This document shows positions 1-5,959 of a stretch of 12,383 nucleotides of DNA, piece after piece. The notes under the pieces were generated by a model, which made no database searches, was not told the origin of the DNA, and saw only the letters and a list, made by a program, of their open reading frames with translations. Every line of letters starts with the position of its first letter. Position 1 is the first letter of the stretch. The translations under genes and the position numbers were made by a program. The DNA comes from CAUYUA01 sp963575675 (GTDB taxonomy: Bacteria > Pseudomonadota > Alphaproteobacteria > Azospirillales > Azospirillaceae), in assembly GCA_963575675.1 (NCBI GenBank), contig CAUYUA010000002.1, forward strand, positions 1 to 12,383, read 5' to 3'.

Positions 1-1
1 G

Positions 2-109
2 AGCGCTTACATCGAAGAGGCGATTTCCTGCGTCGGACAAGCCATTCATTGGTTGCTGAGTTCTGTTGTTCGGGCGGTCTTTGAAGCTGTGCAACAACTA
101 GGAATATGA
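2..109 (+). CDS. 3' end of an unidentified gene (partial)
   Basis: This frame is open from the window edge and ends at TGA 107-109, giving the last 35 residues of a protein that ends VQQLGI. The other two plus frames stop sooner (54-60 and 82-84). The residues look like an ordinary alternating hydrophobic/charged helix (AYIEEAISCVGQAIHWLL, then SSVVRAVFEAV), and the base composition is closer to the coding regions than to the AT-rich DNA that follows. I do not recognise the family. The stretch is short and could be open by chance, so both its reality and its function are uncertain. If real, it is the gene just upstream of the packaging region. Confidence 0.35.
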   Translation, partial: SAYIEEAISCVGQAIHWLLSSVVRAVFEAVQQLGI

Positions 110-333
110 ACTTGAAAAATGCAACATCTTTCTGGTAGCCGAAGATTGGTTTTGGTGATAGAGTTTGTTTGTTGATACGAGAGACAAGGCCATTGCAGTG
201 ACGAGGTCAGGGTGTTCTCCGTTATTCCTGTATGTGATGTAACCATTGATTGGTTCCTTTCCCACATATAGTGAATAAGGGGAGAAGCAGCCCATGGGTT
301 TTTCCGTCTGAAATCGAAAAAATGCATGAACGC

Positions 334-349
334 CTGAATGCCTGAACAC
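334..349 (+). repeat. 16-bp direct repeat, copy A
   Basis: CTGAATGCCTGAACAC occurs here and again exactly at 541-556. This copy ends a run of three near-identical octamers at 324-347 (GCATGAAC, GCCTGAAT, GCCTGAAC). Both copies are in the non-coding DNA before the small-terminase gene. They could be binding sites for the small terminase, like lambda R sites, or for a regulator. Confidence 0.75.
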
Positions 350-455
350 CCTGTTTCGAGGGATAATCGCTGAAGCCAAGATCGGTTGTCCATCATCGAT
401 CCGACCGGATCATATTTTCTCTTCTAAATCAATTCATTACTCAAGAATAGATCGT

Positions 456-477
456 CGCCGACAATTTGTTGGCGGCG
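456..477. other. Hairpin in the region upstream of small terminase
   Basis: CGCCG-A-CAA (456-464) pairs with TTG-G-CGGCG (469-477) around a four-base TTTG loop, giving eight base pairs with one A/G mismatch. The following DNA is T-rich but has no clean T run, so it is at best a weak terminator for an upstream gene. It could equally be a structural part of the packaging site. Confidence 0.4.
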
Positions 478-500
478 TTGCTTTGCGTCTTTGATTGATG

Positions 501-538
501 GATTTTTATAAGTCCCGTTTAATATATTATTAAAAATC
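501..538. promoter_or_regulatory. Nested AT-rich dyads just upstream of small terminase
   Basis: A perfect inverted repeat TTTAATA-TAT-TATTAAA (518-534) sits within a second one formed by GATTTTT (501-507) and AAAAATC (532-538). The pair ends only three bases before copy B of the 16-bp repeat and about 55 bases before the terminase start. The sequence could be an operator, a bent-DNA or IHF-type site in cosB, or part of a promoter. It cannot be assigned from sequence alone. Confidence 0.4.
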
Positions 539-540
539 GG

Positions 541-556
541 CTGAATGCCTGAACAC
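541..556 (+). repeat. 16-bp direct repeat, copy B
   Basis: This is an exact second copy of CTGAATGCCTGAACAC, 207 bases after copy A and 37 bases before the small-terminase start. An inverted CTGAAC (GTTCAG) follows at 575-580, so the start of the gene is flanked by sites in both orientations. Confidence 0.75.
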
Positions 557-593
557 TCGGAACAAGAACGCTTCGTTCAGAAAGATCATTGCC

Positions 594-1187
594 ATGACAG
601 AAGCCGGAGAAAGCCAACGTCAGTTTGGTGAACGGGTGGGTCTTGCTCCCAGTCGGATCAATCAATTGGTCAAAGAGGGATTGCCGATCCTTTCCAACGG
701 AAGGATCGACACGGAGGCGGCGCTTGAATGGATGGATCAGAACCTTGACCGGGAGCGCAGAGCCCGCGCGAAACAAGGATCGAAAGGCTCGGTTACGGGG
801 GCGGCCAACGCCTCTCGAGCAGCTTCGCCTTCAACGCCGACGCCTTCTGTTTCTGGGGCGCTTCCGCCCGCCGCTCCGATTGCGGCGGCGGGCGCGCCGA
901 TGGCCGAGGTTCGCCGTCAACATGAGATCGTCAAGGTTGCACTTGCTCGTTTGCGCCTGGAAACCGAGAAAGGGCGACTGGTCAATCGTGATGAAATCAA
1001 GGTTGCAATTTTTAATCGTGCGCGACGTGAACGCAATGCCCATCTGGCTTGGGGACTGCGGGTGGCTCCGCAAATGGCGGCCGAGCTTGCCGTCGATCCG
1101 GCTTTGATGTTCACCTGCCTCGATCGTTACCTGCGAGAGCATCTGGCTGATCTCGCCAAAACGCCGTTGCTCGATTTACCGGAATAA
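594..1187 (+). CDS. terS: Phage terminase small subunit (Nu1-like)
   Basis: This 197-residue protein should recognise the phage packaging site and bring in the large subunit to cut concatemeric DNA. Residues about 8-30 form a helix-turn-helix (QRQFGERVGLAPSRINQLVK followed by a short EGLP turn), then a GRIDTEAALEW segment, as in the winged-helix domain of the Nu1 family. A basic patch (DRERRARAKQ) and a low-complexity Ala/Ser/Pro linker at about 60-103 lead to a helical C-terminal part (about 104-190) that probably oligomerises and contacts the large subunit. Its length is close to that of lambda Nu1. ATG 594 has only a weak ribosome site (AGAAAG). The gene ends 44 bases before the large terminase. 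Domain layout and position make the call firm, although sequence identity to lambda Nu1 appears low. Confidence 0.85.
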   Translation: MTEAGESQRQFGERVGLAPSRINQLVKEGLPILSNGRIDTEAALEWMDQNLDRERRARAKQGSKGSVTGAANASRAASPSTPTPSVSGALPPAAPIAAAGAPMAEVRRQHEIVKVALARLRLETEKGRLVNRDEIKVAIFNRARRERNAHLAWGLRVAPQMAAELAVDPALMFTCLDRYLREHLADLAKTPLLDLPE

Positions 1188-1231
1188 ATATTCGCCCTCA
1201 TTCCAGAGGCTGCGAGTGGGAGAGAAAGCCG

Positions 1232-3082
1232 ATGGATCAGTTCTTGGATGCTGCGCTGTGGGCCGATCAGTTGTGGCGCGACGGAGCGGCTCCGGAACCG
1301 ACTTTGACGGTCTCGGAATGGGCGGATGCGCACAGGATTTTGCCTGATTTGAGCGCCGAACCGGGACAATGGCGCACCAGTCGCGTGCCTTATCTTCGTG
1401 AGATCATGGATTGCTTGTCGGCATGCAATCCGGTCGAGCGTGTCGTGCTGATCAAGGGCGGGCAATTGGGTGGGACCGAATGTGGCCTTAACTGGTTGGC
1501 TTATGTCATTCATCATGCACCGGGGCTGATGCTGCTGACCATGCCGACGCTGGATGCAATCAAACGTAATACAACCGCGCGGATTGATCCAATGATTTCT
1601 GCGGTTCCGGCTTTGGCGGATCTGGTGGTCGAGCCGCGTGCTCGCGAGCCCGGCAACAGCCAGTTCCGCAAAATCTTTCCGGGCGGCCAGTTGGTGATGG
1701 TCGGAGCGACCAGCGGTGTCGGTTTACGCTCGACGCCTGCACGATATTTATTCCTCGATGAAGTTGACGCCTATCCCGGCGACGCGGGCGGCGACGGTGA
1801 TCCGGTGGCTTTGGCGGTCCAACGAACGGTGACGTTCCGAGGGCGGCGGAAGATATTTCTGTGCTCGACGCCGACGCTTAAGACTATGAGCCGGATCGAA
1901 AAAGCCTATCTTGAATCGGATCAGCGGCGTTACGAAGTTCCCTGTCCGAAGTGCGGTGAATTCGCGATCATCGAGTGGTCACAGATCGAGTGGCCCGAGG
2001 GCAAGCGTCACCTGGCGCGTCGTATCTGCCCGGTTTGTGGTTATGCGGCGGAAGAGCGTGAGAAACCGGCGATGATGGCGAAGGGGCGGTGGCGAGCGAC
2101 GGCGGAAGGCGACGGCAAAACAGCGGGTTTTCACATCTCGACGCTCTACAGCCCGTTCGAAACTTGGGCCGAGATCGCGGTTGAACATGGCCAGGTTTAC
2201 CGCGATCCGCCGCGATTGCAGGCTTGGACCAACAACAAGCTGGGCGAGACTTGGGAAGATCAGGCAGGTGAAGCGGTCGAAGCTGATCCTTTGATGGCGC
2301 GCCGCGAGACCTGGGGACGGTTGTTGCCGGTCGGTGTTGCGGTTCTGACGGCCGGAGTTGACGTGCAAGGCGATCGGATCGAACTGCAAGTGGTCGGCTG
2401 GGGCCGCGACGAGGAATGTTGGGTGGTGGATTACAAAGTGATCTGGGGCGATCCATCGGGACCGAAGGTCTGGGCGGACTTGGACTCGGCGCTTTACGTG
2501 ACTTATGGCCATAGCCGAGCCGTTCCCGACTTGGAGATTCGGGCGGCGGCAATTGACACTGGCGGCCATCATACGAAGGCGGCTTATGAGTTCTGTCGCA
2601 CGCGGTTGGCGCGGCGGATTTGGGCGATCAAAGGTCGAGGCGGCCCTGCCGTTCCGGTCTGGCCTCGCCGTCCGACGCGCTCGAACAAGGGAAAAATCCC
2701 GCTGTTTATCGTCGGAGTCGACGCCGTCAAGGATGCTCTGTTCGCAAGGTTAAAGCTGACGGAAGCCGGTCCTGGAACGGTCCATTTCGGCCTGGAGCGC
2801 GATGCCGATTACTTCCGGCAGTTGACCGCAGAGAAGGTCGTGACGCGATACGAAAGAGGCCGTCCGACCCGAATGTGGCAGCCGAAACGCGAGGGTGAGC
2901 GTAACGAAGCATTGGACACGATGGTTTACGCGACCGCCGCGTTGCATGGTCTGATCAGTATGGGACTGCGCCTGAACTATGAGGCCGCTGCAATGTTGGA
3001 GGCTCCGGAGAAGACTTCGGAAAGCAAACCGATCGAACGTCGGTCTGCTCGTCGGCGAGTTATTGAAAGTAATTATGTGTGA
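1232..3082 (+). CDS. terL: Phage terminase large subunit (GpA family)
   Basis: This 616-residue protein is the packaging motor and cos-cutting nuclease, equivalent to lambda gpA. The N-terminal ATPase has the family's deviant Walker A (KGGQLGGTE, residues 75-83, with the lysine at the front of the loop), a Walker B (LFLDEVDAYP, acidic pair D176-E177) and a coupling motif CSTPT at 211-215. Two Cys pairs (C238/C241 and C266/C269) form a probable zinc ribbon. The C-terminal RNase H-like nuclease shows conserved acidic residues in AGVDVQGD (D377), AIDTGG (D442) and EALDTMVYA (D562). The start is supported by a GGGAGAG ribosome site 8 bases upstream, and the length is typical for the family. It pairs with the preceding small subunit. 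The reading frame is intact with no sign of decay. In lambda the next gene would be W; here a 5.5-kb block intervenes. Confidence 0.96.
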   Translation: MDQFLDAALWADQLWRDGAAPEPTLTVSEWADAHRILPDLSAEPGQWRTSRVPYLREIMDCLSACNPVERVVLIKGGQLGGTECGLNWLAYVIHHAPGLMLLTMPTLDAIKRNTTARIDPMISAVPALADLVVEPRAREPGNSQFRKIFPGGQLVMVGATSGVGLRSTPARYLFLDEVDAYPGDAGGDGDPVALAVQRTVTFRGRRKIFLCSTPTLKTMSRIEKAYLESDQRRYEVPCPKCGEFAIIEWSQIEWPEGKRHLARRICPVCGYAAEEREKPAMMAKGRWRATAEGDGKTAGFHISTLYSPFETWAEIAVEHGQVYRDPPRLQAWTNNKLGETWEDQAGEAVEADPLMARRETWGRLLPVGVAVLTAGVDVQGDRIELQVVGWGRDEECWVVDYKVIWGDPSGPKVWADLDSALYVTYGHSRAVPDLEIRAAAIDTGGHHTKAAYEFCRTRLARRIWAIKGRGGPAVPVWPRRPTRSNKGKIPLFIVGVDAVKDALFARLKLTEAGPGTVHFGLERDADYFRQLTAEKVVTRYERGRPTRMWQPKREGERNEALDTMVYATAALHGLISMGLRLNYEAAAMLEAPEKTSESKPIERRSARRRVIESNYV

Positions 3083-3140
3083 TGTTCTTAAGATTCGATG
3101 TCGGTTAATTTGGCTTTTTTGCCGAGAACTTTAAGAACAT
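3082..3140. repeat. Perfect 10-bp inverted repeat at the convergent ends of terL and the 109-aa gene
   Basis: ATGTTCTTAA (3082-3091) is exactly complementary to TTAAGAACAT (3131-3140), with 39 bases between. G-U pairs can extend the RNA stem by three on the outer side and one on the inner side. An inner GGC-TTTTTT-GCC (3112-3123) adds a small loop. The repeat begins at the last base of the terL stop codon and covers the stop codon of the converging gene. No T run follows on either strand, so it is not a standard intrinsic terminator. It may insulate the convergent transcripts or mark an edge of the inserted block. Confidence 0.6.
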
Positions 3141-3420
3141 TGTGAACCGCTTGGGCGGCTCGATCTCGGATGTGTCCGCCGACATGCCAGTCGGTGTTTT
3201 GTTCGAGAGAGACGCCTTCGAATTTGTAGTCGTAGATTGAGGCGATGACGCCGTCTTCGAACCGAACCCACCATTCGGCCTGGGTTTTGTAGCCGTTGTT
3301 GTTCGAGGGGCGTCCGAAGGTTGCGATCAGATCGGCGTAGCGGGCTTTGATAACTCCTTTGCGGCAGGTCGGATCGTTGATGTTGTCCGGATTGATGATT
3401 GAAAAGGTCGGTTTTTTCAT
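3088..3420 (-). CDS. Uncharacterised small phage protein (109 aa)
   Basis: I do not recognise a named domain. The start MKKPTFSI is chosen because AGAGAGGA lies about five bases upstream; an upstream alternative would add nine residues but lacks such a site. The protein appears soluble, without a membrane segment or signal peptide. A conserved-looking core runs from a helix (KARYADLIATFGRPS) through NGYKTQAEWWVRF and ASIYDYKF to TDWHVGGH and a C-terminal helix ending in basic KVLGKKAKL. Small phage proteins with the same pattern (FG-P near the start, YKT-EW, IYD-K, WH-GG) recur in marine and other phages in my recollection, without known function. It lies antisense to the direction of the late genes, converges on terL five bases away, and diverges from methyltransferase 1. 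The gene is very likely real; its role is unknown. Confidence 0.7.
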   Translation of the reverse strand: MKKPTFSIINPDNINDPTCRKGVIKARYADLIATFGRPSNNNGYKTQAEWWVRFEDGVIASIYDYKFEGVSLEQNTDWHVGGHIRDRAAQAVHNVLKVLGKKAKLTDIES

Positions 3421-3453
3421 GGCGTCCTCTCTTGTTGGTGACACCATATTGCT

Positions 3454-3482
3454 CTTTTATTTGAACGAGCCAAGCAATTCAA
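3454..3482 (-). promoter_or_regulatory. Possible promoter for the minus-strand 109-aa gene
   Basis: Read on the minus strand, TTGAAT (3482-3477) and TAAAAG (3459-3454) are separated by 17 bases; each matches four of six consensus positions. The site lies 30-60 bases upstream of a good ribosome site and start. The match is weak and the DNA is AT-rich, so this is tentative. On the plus strand the same gap has tandem TTGACT hexamers (3504-3509, 3518-3523) without a good matching -10 box. Confidence 0.3.
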
Positions 3483-3552
3483 CCGACTTTAGGAGAGATT
3501 TATTTGACTTTCTTCTGTTGACTTCAGGATTTCATTTTGGGGGCGTTGTCGC

Positions 3553-4950
3553 ATGTCGAATCTCTCCTTCATCGCCGGTCGGATTGAGCAATGGCCGATC
3601 GATCGTTTGCGCCCGTTTGATCGTAACCCGCGCGTGCATGATCCGGAGCAAGTGACGCGCATTGCCGGGTCGATTGCGGAGTTCGGGTGGTTGGTTCCGG
3701 TTCTCGCCGACGGCGAGGGCAATGTCATCGCCGGGCATGGTCGGCTGCTGGCGGCAAAGCTTCTCGGTTTGACGGAAGCTCCGGTGGTGGTGACGACGCA
3801 TTTAAGTGAAACGCAGCGGAGAGCTTATGTAATAGCCGACAATCAGTTGACTATGTCGTCTCGATGGGACGATGAATTACTGGCCGGTCTGCTTCATGAA
3901 CTCAACGGCCGGAATTTTGATCTTGATCTGCTTGGCTTTTCAGCCGAGCAGCTCGACGATTTGATGGCTCCGCTTGAAGACGAGTCCGAACCCGAGACGT
4001 CGTCAAGCGGCGGTGAAGGCGAAGAAGAAGACGCGCCCGAGCCGCCGTCAAAGCCGGTGTCTTGTTTCGGCGATCTTTGGCTGCTCGGCGAGCATCGTCT
4101 GTTGTGTGGGGACAGCACGGATGCGGCTTGCGTTGCGCGCCTAATGGTGGGAGAGACGGCTGGGTTATGTTTCACCTCGCCTCCCTACGGCAATCAACGC
4201 GAGTACACAACCGGCGGCATCGGCGACTGGGATAAGCTAATGCAAGGCGTTTTCCGCCATTTGCCGATGGCGTCGGAAGGTCAGGTTCTGGTTAATCTAG
4301 GGCTGATTCATCGAGACGGCGAGTGGCAGACGTATTGGGAGCGCTGGATCGAATGGATGCGGTTGCAAGGATGGAAAAGATTCGGATTCTACGTTTGGGA
4401 CCAAGGGCCGGGACTTCCCGGAGACTGGGGTGGTCGCTTTGCGCCAAGCCATGAGTTCGTGTTTCACTTCAACAAGAAATCCAGAAAGCCCAACAAGACC
4501 GTTCCGTGCAAATATGCGGGCCAGGAGATGCATTTGCGCGCCGACGGCAGTTCCAAATGTATGCGCAAAGCCGACGGCACAATTGGTCCTTGGTCGCACT
4601 CCGGCCAAGCGACGCAGGATTTTCGGATACCGGACTCCGTTATTCGAATTTGTCGCCATAAAGCGCGAGGGATCGAGGTCGAACATCCGGCTGTTTTTCC
4701 GACGGCGCTCGTCGAAAACTTTATGGCAGCGTTTACCGATGAGGGCGACGTCTGCTACGAGCCGTTTGGCGGCTCAGGAACGTCGATCGTCGCCGCTGAA
4801 CGCTTGGGGCGACGCTGTCGAGCGATCGAGTTGGCTCCGGAGTATTGCGACGTTGCGATCCGGCGCTGGAACAAACTTTATCCGGAGCGTTCGGCTCGAT
4901 TGGACGGAGCTGATTGCCATTTTGAAGAAATCGCCGCCGAGCGACAGTAG
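3553..4950 (+). CDS. ParB-like/DNA methyltransferase fusion 1 (TSPPY motif)
   Basis: This 465-residue protein joins two domains. Residues about 11-130 form a ParB/Srx-type domain with VIAGHGRLLAA (58-68) in place of the ParB GERR box, followed by ADNQLT. An acidic Ser/Glu linker (141-165) leads to DLWLLGEHRLLCGDS (174-188), the usual entry to the methyltransferase half. The catalytic motif TSPPY (208-212) precedes the AdoMet-binding motif FGGSG (405-409), the beta-class order. SPPY is common in N4-cytosine methyltransferases, whereas DPPY is usual for N6-adenine, so cytosine-N4 modification is the better guess; the target sequence cannot be read from the gene. A probable role is modifying phage DNA against host restriction or altering gene expression. 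The ATG at 3553 has a weak G-rich ribosome site. No restriction endonuclease lies nearby, so it is an orphan enzyme. Confidence 0.9.
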   Translation: MSNLSFIAGRIEQWPIDRLRPFDRNPRVHDPEQVTRIAGSIAEFGWLVPVLADGEGNVIAGHGRLLAAKLLGLTEAPVVVTTHLSETQRRAYVIADNQLTMSSRWDDELLAGLLHELNGRNFDLDLLGFSAEQLDDLMAPLEDESEPETSSSGGEGEEEDAPEPPSKPVSCFGDLWLLGEHRLLCGDSTDAACVARLMVGETAGLCFTSPPYGNQREYTTGGIGDWDKLMQGVFRHLPMASEGQVLVNLGLIHRDGEWQTYWERWIEWMRLQGWKRFGFYVWDQGPGLPGDWGGRFAPSHEFVFHFNKKSRKPNKTVPCKYAGQEMHLRADGSSKCMRKADGTIGPWSHSGQATQDFRIPDSVIRICRHKARGIEVEHPAVFPTALVENFMAAFTDEGDVCYEPFGGSGTSIVAAERLGRRCRAIELAPEYCDVAIRRWNKLYPERSARLDGADCHFEEIAAERQ

Positions 4951-4996
4951 AGATTACGGATACTCATGGATTTCGGCTCACTAAACCAATTGATGA

Positions 4997-5061
4997 GTGT
5001 TCACCTGGAATTCGATCTTCGTCGGAGGCCGGTTGGCGTTTTTTTCGACCAGTCTGAACAC
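4997..5061. repeat. Inverted TGAACAC pair upstream of rha
   Basis: GTGTTCA (4997-5003) and TGAACAC (5055-5061) form an inverted pair in the 161-base gap before rha. The same seven bases end both copies of the 16-bp repeat upstream of the small terminase (343-349, 550-556). I found no further copy in my reading of the window. This could be a shared operator. Confidence 0.4.
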
Positions 5062-5096
5062 GCACGGATATTAGCGGATCGGACGCCGACGAGGAT
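5015..5096 (+). promoter_or_regulatory. Possible structured leader of rha
   Basis: ATCTTCGTCGG (5015-5025) can pair with CCGACGAGGAT (5086-5096) as an 11-bp stem with one G-U pair; the second arm ends about five bases before the rha ribosome site AAGGAG. The 5' arm can instead pair, weakly and with three G-U pairs, with TTGGCG (5033-5038), which is followed at once by seven T residues (5039-5045). This resembles a choice between a weak terminator and an antiterminator. It is speculative, because the terminator stem is poor. Confidence 0.25.
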
Positions 5097-5111
5097 AATA
5101 AGGAGAGAATT

Positions 5112-5930
5112 ATGAGCGACATCGATACGATCGAAAAACGCATTCCTGTGTGTGTTGAGCGCGATGGGGTGATTTATGCGAACAGCCGGGATATTGCGGT
5201 ATATTTCAAGAAAACTCATAAAGATGTGCTGGAGGCGATTGACAACCTATTGAAATCATTGATGGCGGAAAATTCCGCCATGAGAGCGCTTTTTGTGTTG
5301 GTTGAATTCGAAACGCCTATGACTCCCGGCCGAAAGTTTCGTTCGTTCGATATGACAAAGGACGCTTTCGTCTTGTTGGCGATGGGGTTCACTGGTGAAA
5401 AAGCCCTTAAATTTAAACTGGCCTACATTGAGCGTTTCAATGCGATGGAAGCTGTGTTGCGCGATCAAGCGGTGAGGGGTGATGTGTTGGTTCGTTCGCT
5501 GATGAGCGACTTGGCGGAAATCGTCACTCAGCAGATTGTCGCCGTTCAAAATCTCGCCTCGGAAGTCGCGGAACTGCGGACGGCGCGTGATCCTCGGATT
5601 GCGGTTCAGGACCGTCTTACAACCTACGATGTCGCGGAGACGCTCGGTATTCCGAAAAAGGGGCGCGGCGCAAAGATTACGCAAATTCGGAAGTCTCTTA
5701 TGAAGTTCGCTGCTGCGCGTGATGTCGTCGTTGTCTATCGGCACGACACGCAGAGAAATGAAGAGGCATTTCCGACTTCGATGGTCGCCGAGTGGCAAAA
5801 GTTGGTCTGGAACGTGAGCGAGGTCGAACGCAAGGCGAAGGAACGATCGTCTGCAACTGGGCAGGGTGTTTTGGATTTTTCGGCGCGTAGGCGCGAGATC
5901 AGAGACGTGCAAACCGGATCATCTCTTTGA
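5112..5930 (+). CDS. rha: Phage regulatory protein, Rha family
   Basis: This 272-residue protein carries an N-terminal Rha (pRha) domain at about residues 10-115: ANSRDIAVYFKKTHKDVLEAI, then FDMTKDAFVLLAMGFTGEKA and the LAYIERFNAME signature that ends the domain. In phages Rha was described as a factor that affects infection of IHF-deficient hosts, and it is regarded as a DNA-binding regulator. A helical spacer (120-155) leads to a second segment of about 75 residues (TTYDVAETLGIPKKGRGAKI onward) that looks like a further small winged-helix-like domain, although I cannot name it. The end is basic. The start is clear: ATG 5112 has AAGGAGAG just upstream. The gene lies between the two methyltransferases and ends 29 bases before the second, so those two probably share a transcript. 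Confidence 0.88.
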   Translation: MSDIDTIEKRIPVCVERDGVIYANSRDIAVYFKKTHKDVLEAIDNLLKSLMAENSAMRALFVLVEFETPMTPGRKFRSFDMTKDAFVLLAMGFTGEKALKFKLAYIERFNAMEAVLRDQAVRGDVLVRSLMSDLAEIVTQQIVAVQNLASEVAELRTARDPRIAVQDRLTTYDVAETLGIPKKGRGAKITQIRKSLMKFAAARDVVVVYRHDTQRNEEAFPTSMVAEWQKLVWNVSEVERKAKERSSATGQGVLDFSARRREIRDVQTGSSL

Positions 5931-5959
5931 CGTCATCGCGTAAAACGGGAGCCTCAATC

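Larger units (their letters stand above)
110..593. other. AT-rich non-coding region before small terminase; candidate cos/cosB region
   Basis: This stretch of about 480 bases has no convincing gene: its minus-strand open frames overlap one another and their translations lack recognisable domains. It is visibly richer in A and T than the flanking genes. It contains an exact 16-bp direct repeat, a hairpin at 456-477 and nested AT-rich dyads at 501-538, all listed separately. In lambda the cohesive-end site and the terminase-binding sites (cosB, R sequences and an IHF site) lie directly upstream of the Nu1 small-terminase gene, so position and repeat content make this the best place for cos here. 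That is inference; I cannot identify a nicking site or any lambda cos sequence. The region should also carry a promoter for the terminase genes, but I see no convincing one. Confidence 0.4.

Noticed and set aside
46..396. Minus-strand open frames upstream of the small terminase (116 and 93 residues)
   Set aside because: They overlap each other in different frames, lie in AT-rich DNA with repeats, and their translations show no domain-like pattern.
110..593. tRNA gene or CRISPR array in the repeat-containing gap
   Set aside because: No cloverleaf with an acceptor stem and T-arm can be drawn, and two copies of a 16-mer 207 bases apart are not a repeat-spacer array.
1454..1480. Large terminase lacking the canonical Walker A lysine (KGGQLGGTE)
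   Set aside because: The GpA family uses a deviant Walker A with the lysine at the front of the loop, as in lambda gpA; this is family-typical and not a sign of inactivity.
5256..5912. Minus-strand 218-residue frame opposite rha
   Set aside because: Rha family motifs are clear on the plus strand; the antisense frame shows no domain and no ribosome site.
5927..5959. Extended TTG start for methyltransferase 2 overlapping the rha stop
   Set aside because: ATG 5960 has a GGGAG ribosome site, and the protein from there begins at the ParB-like domain as in the paralogue.
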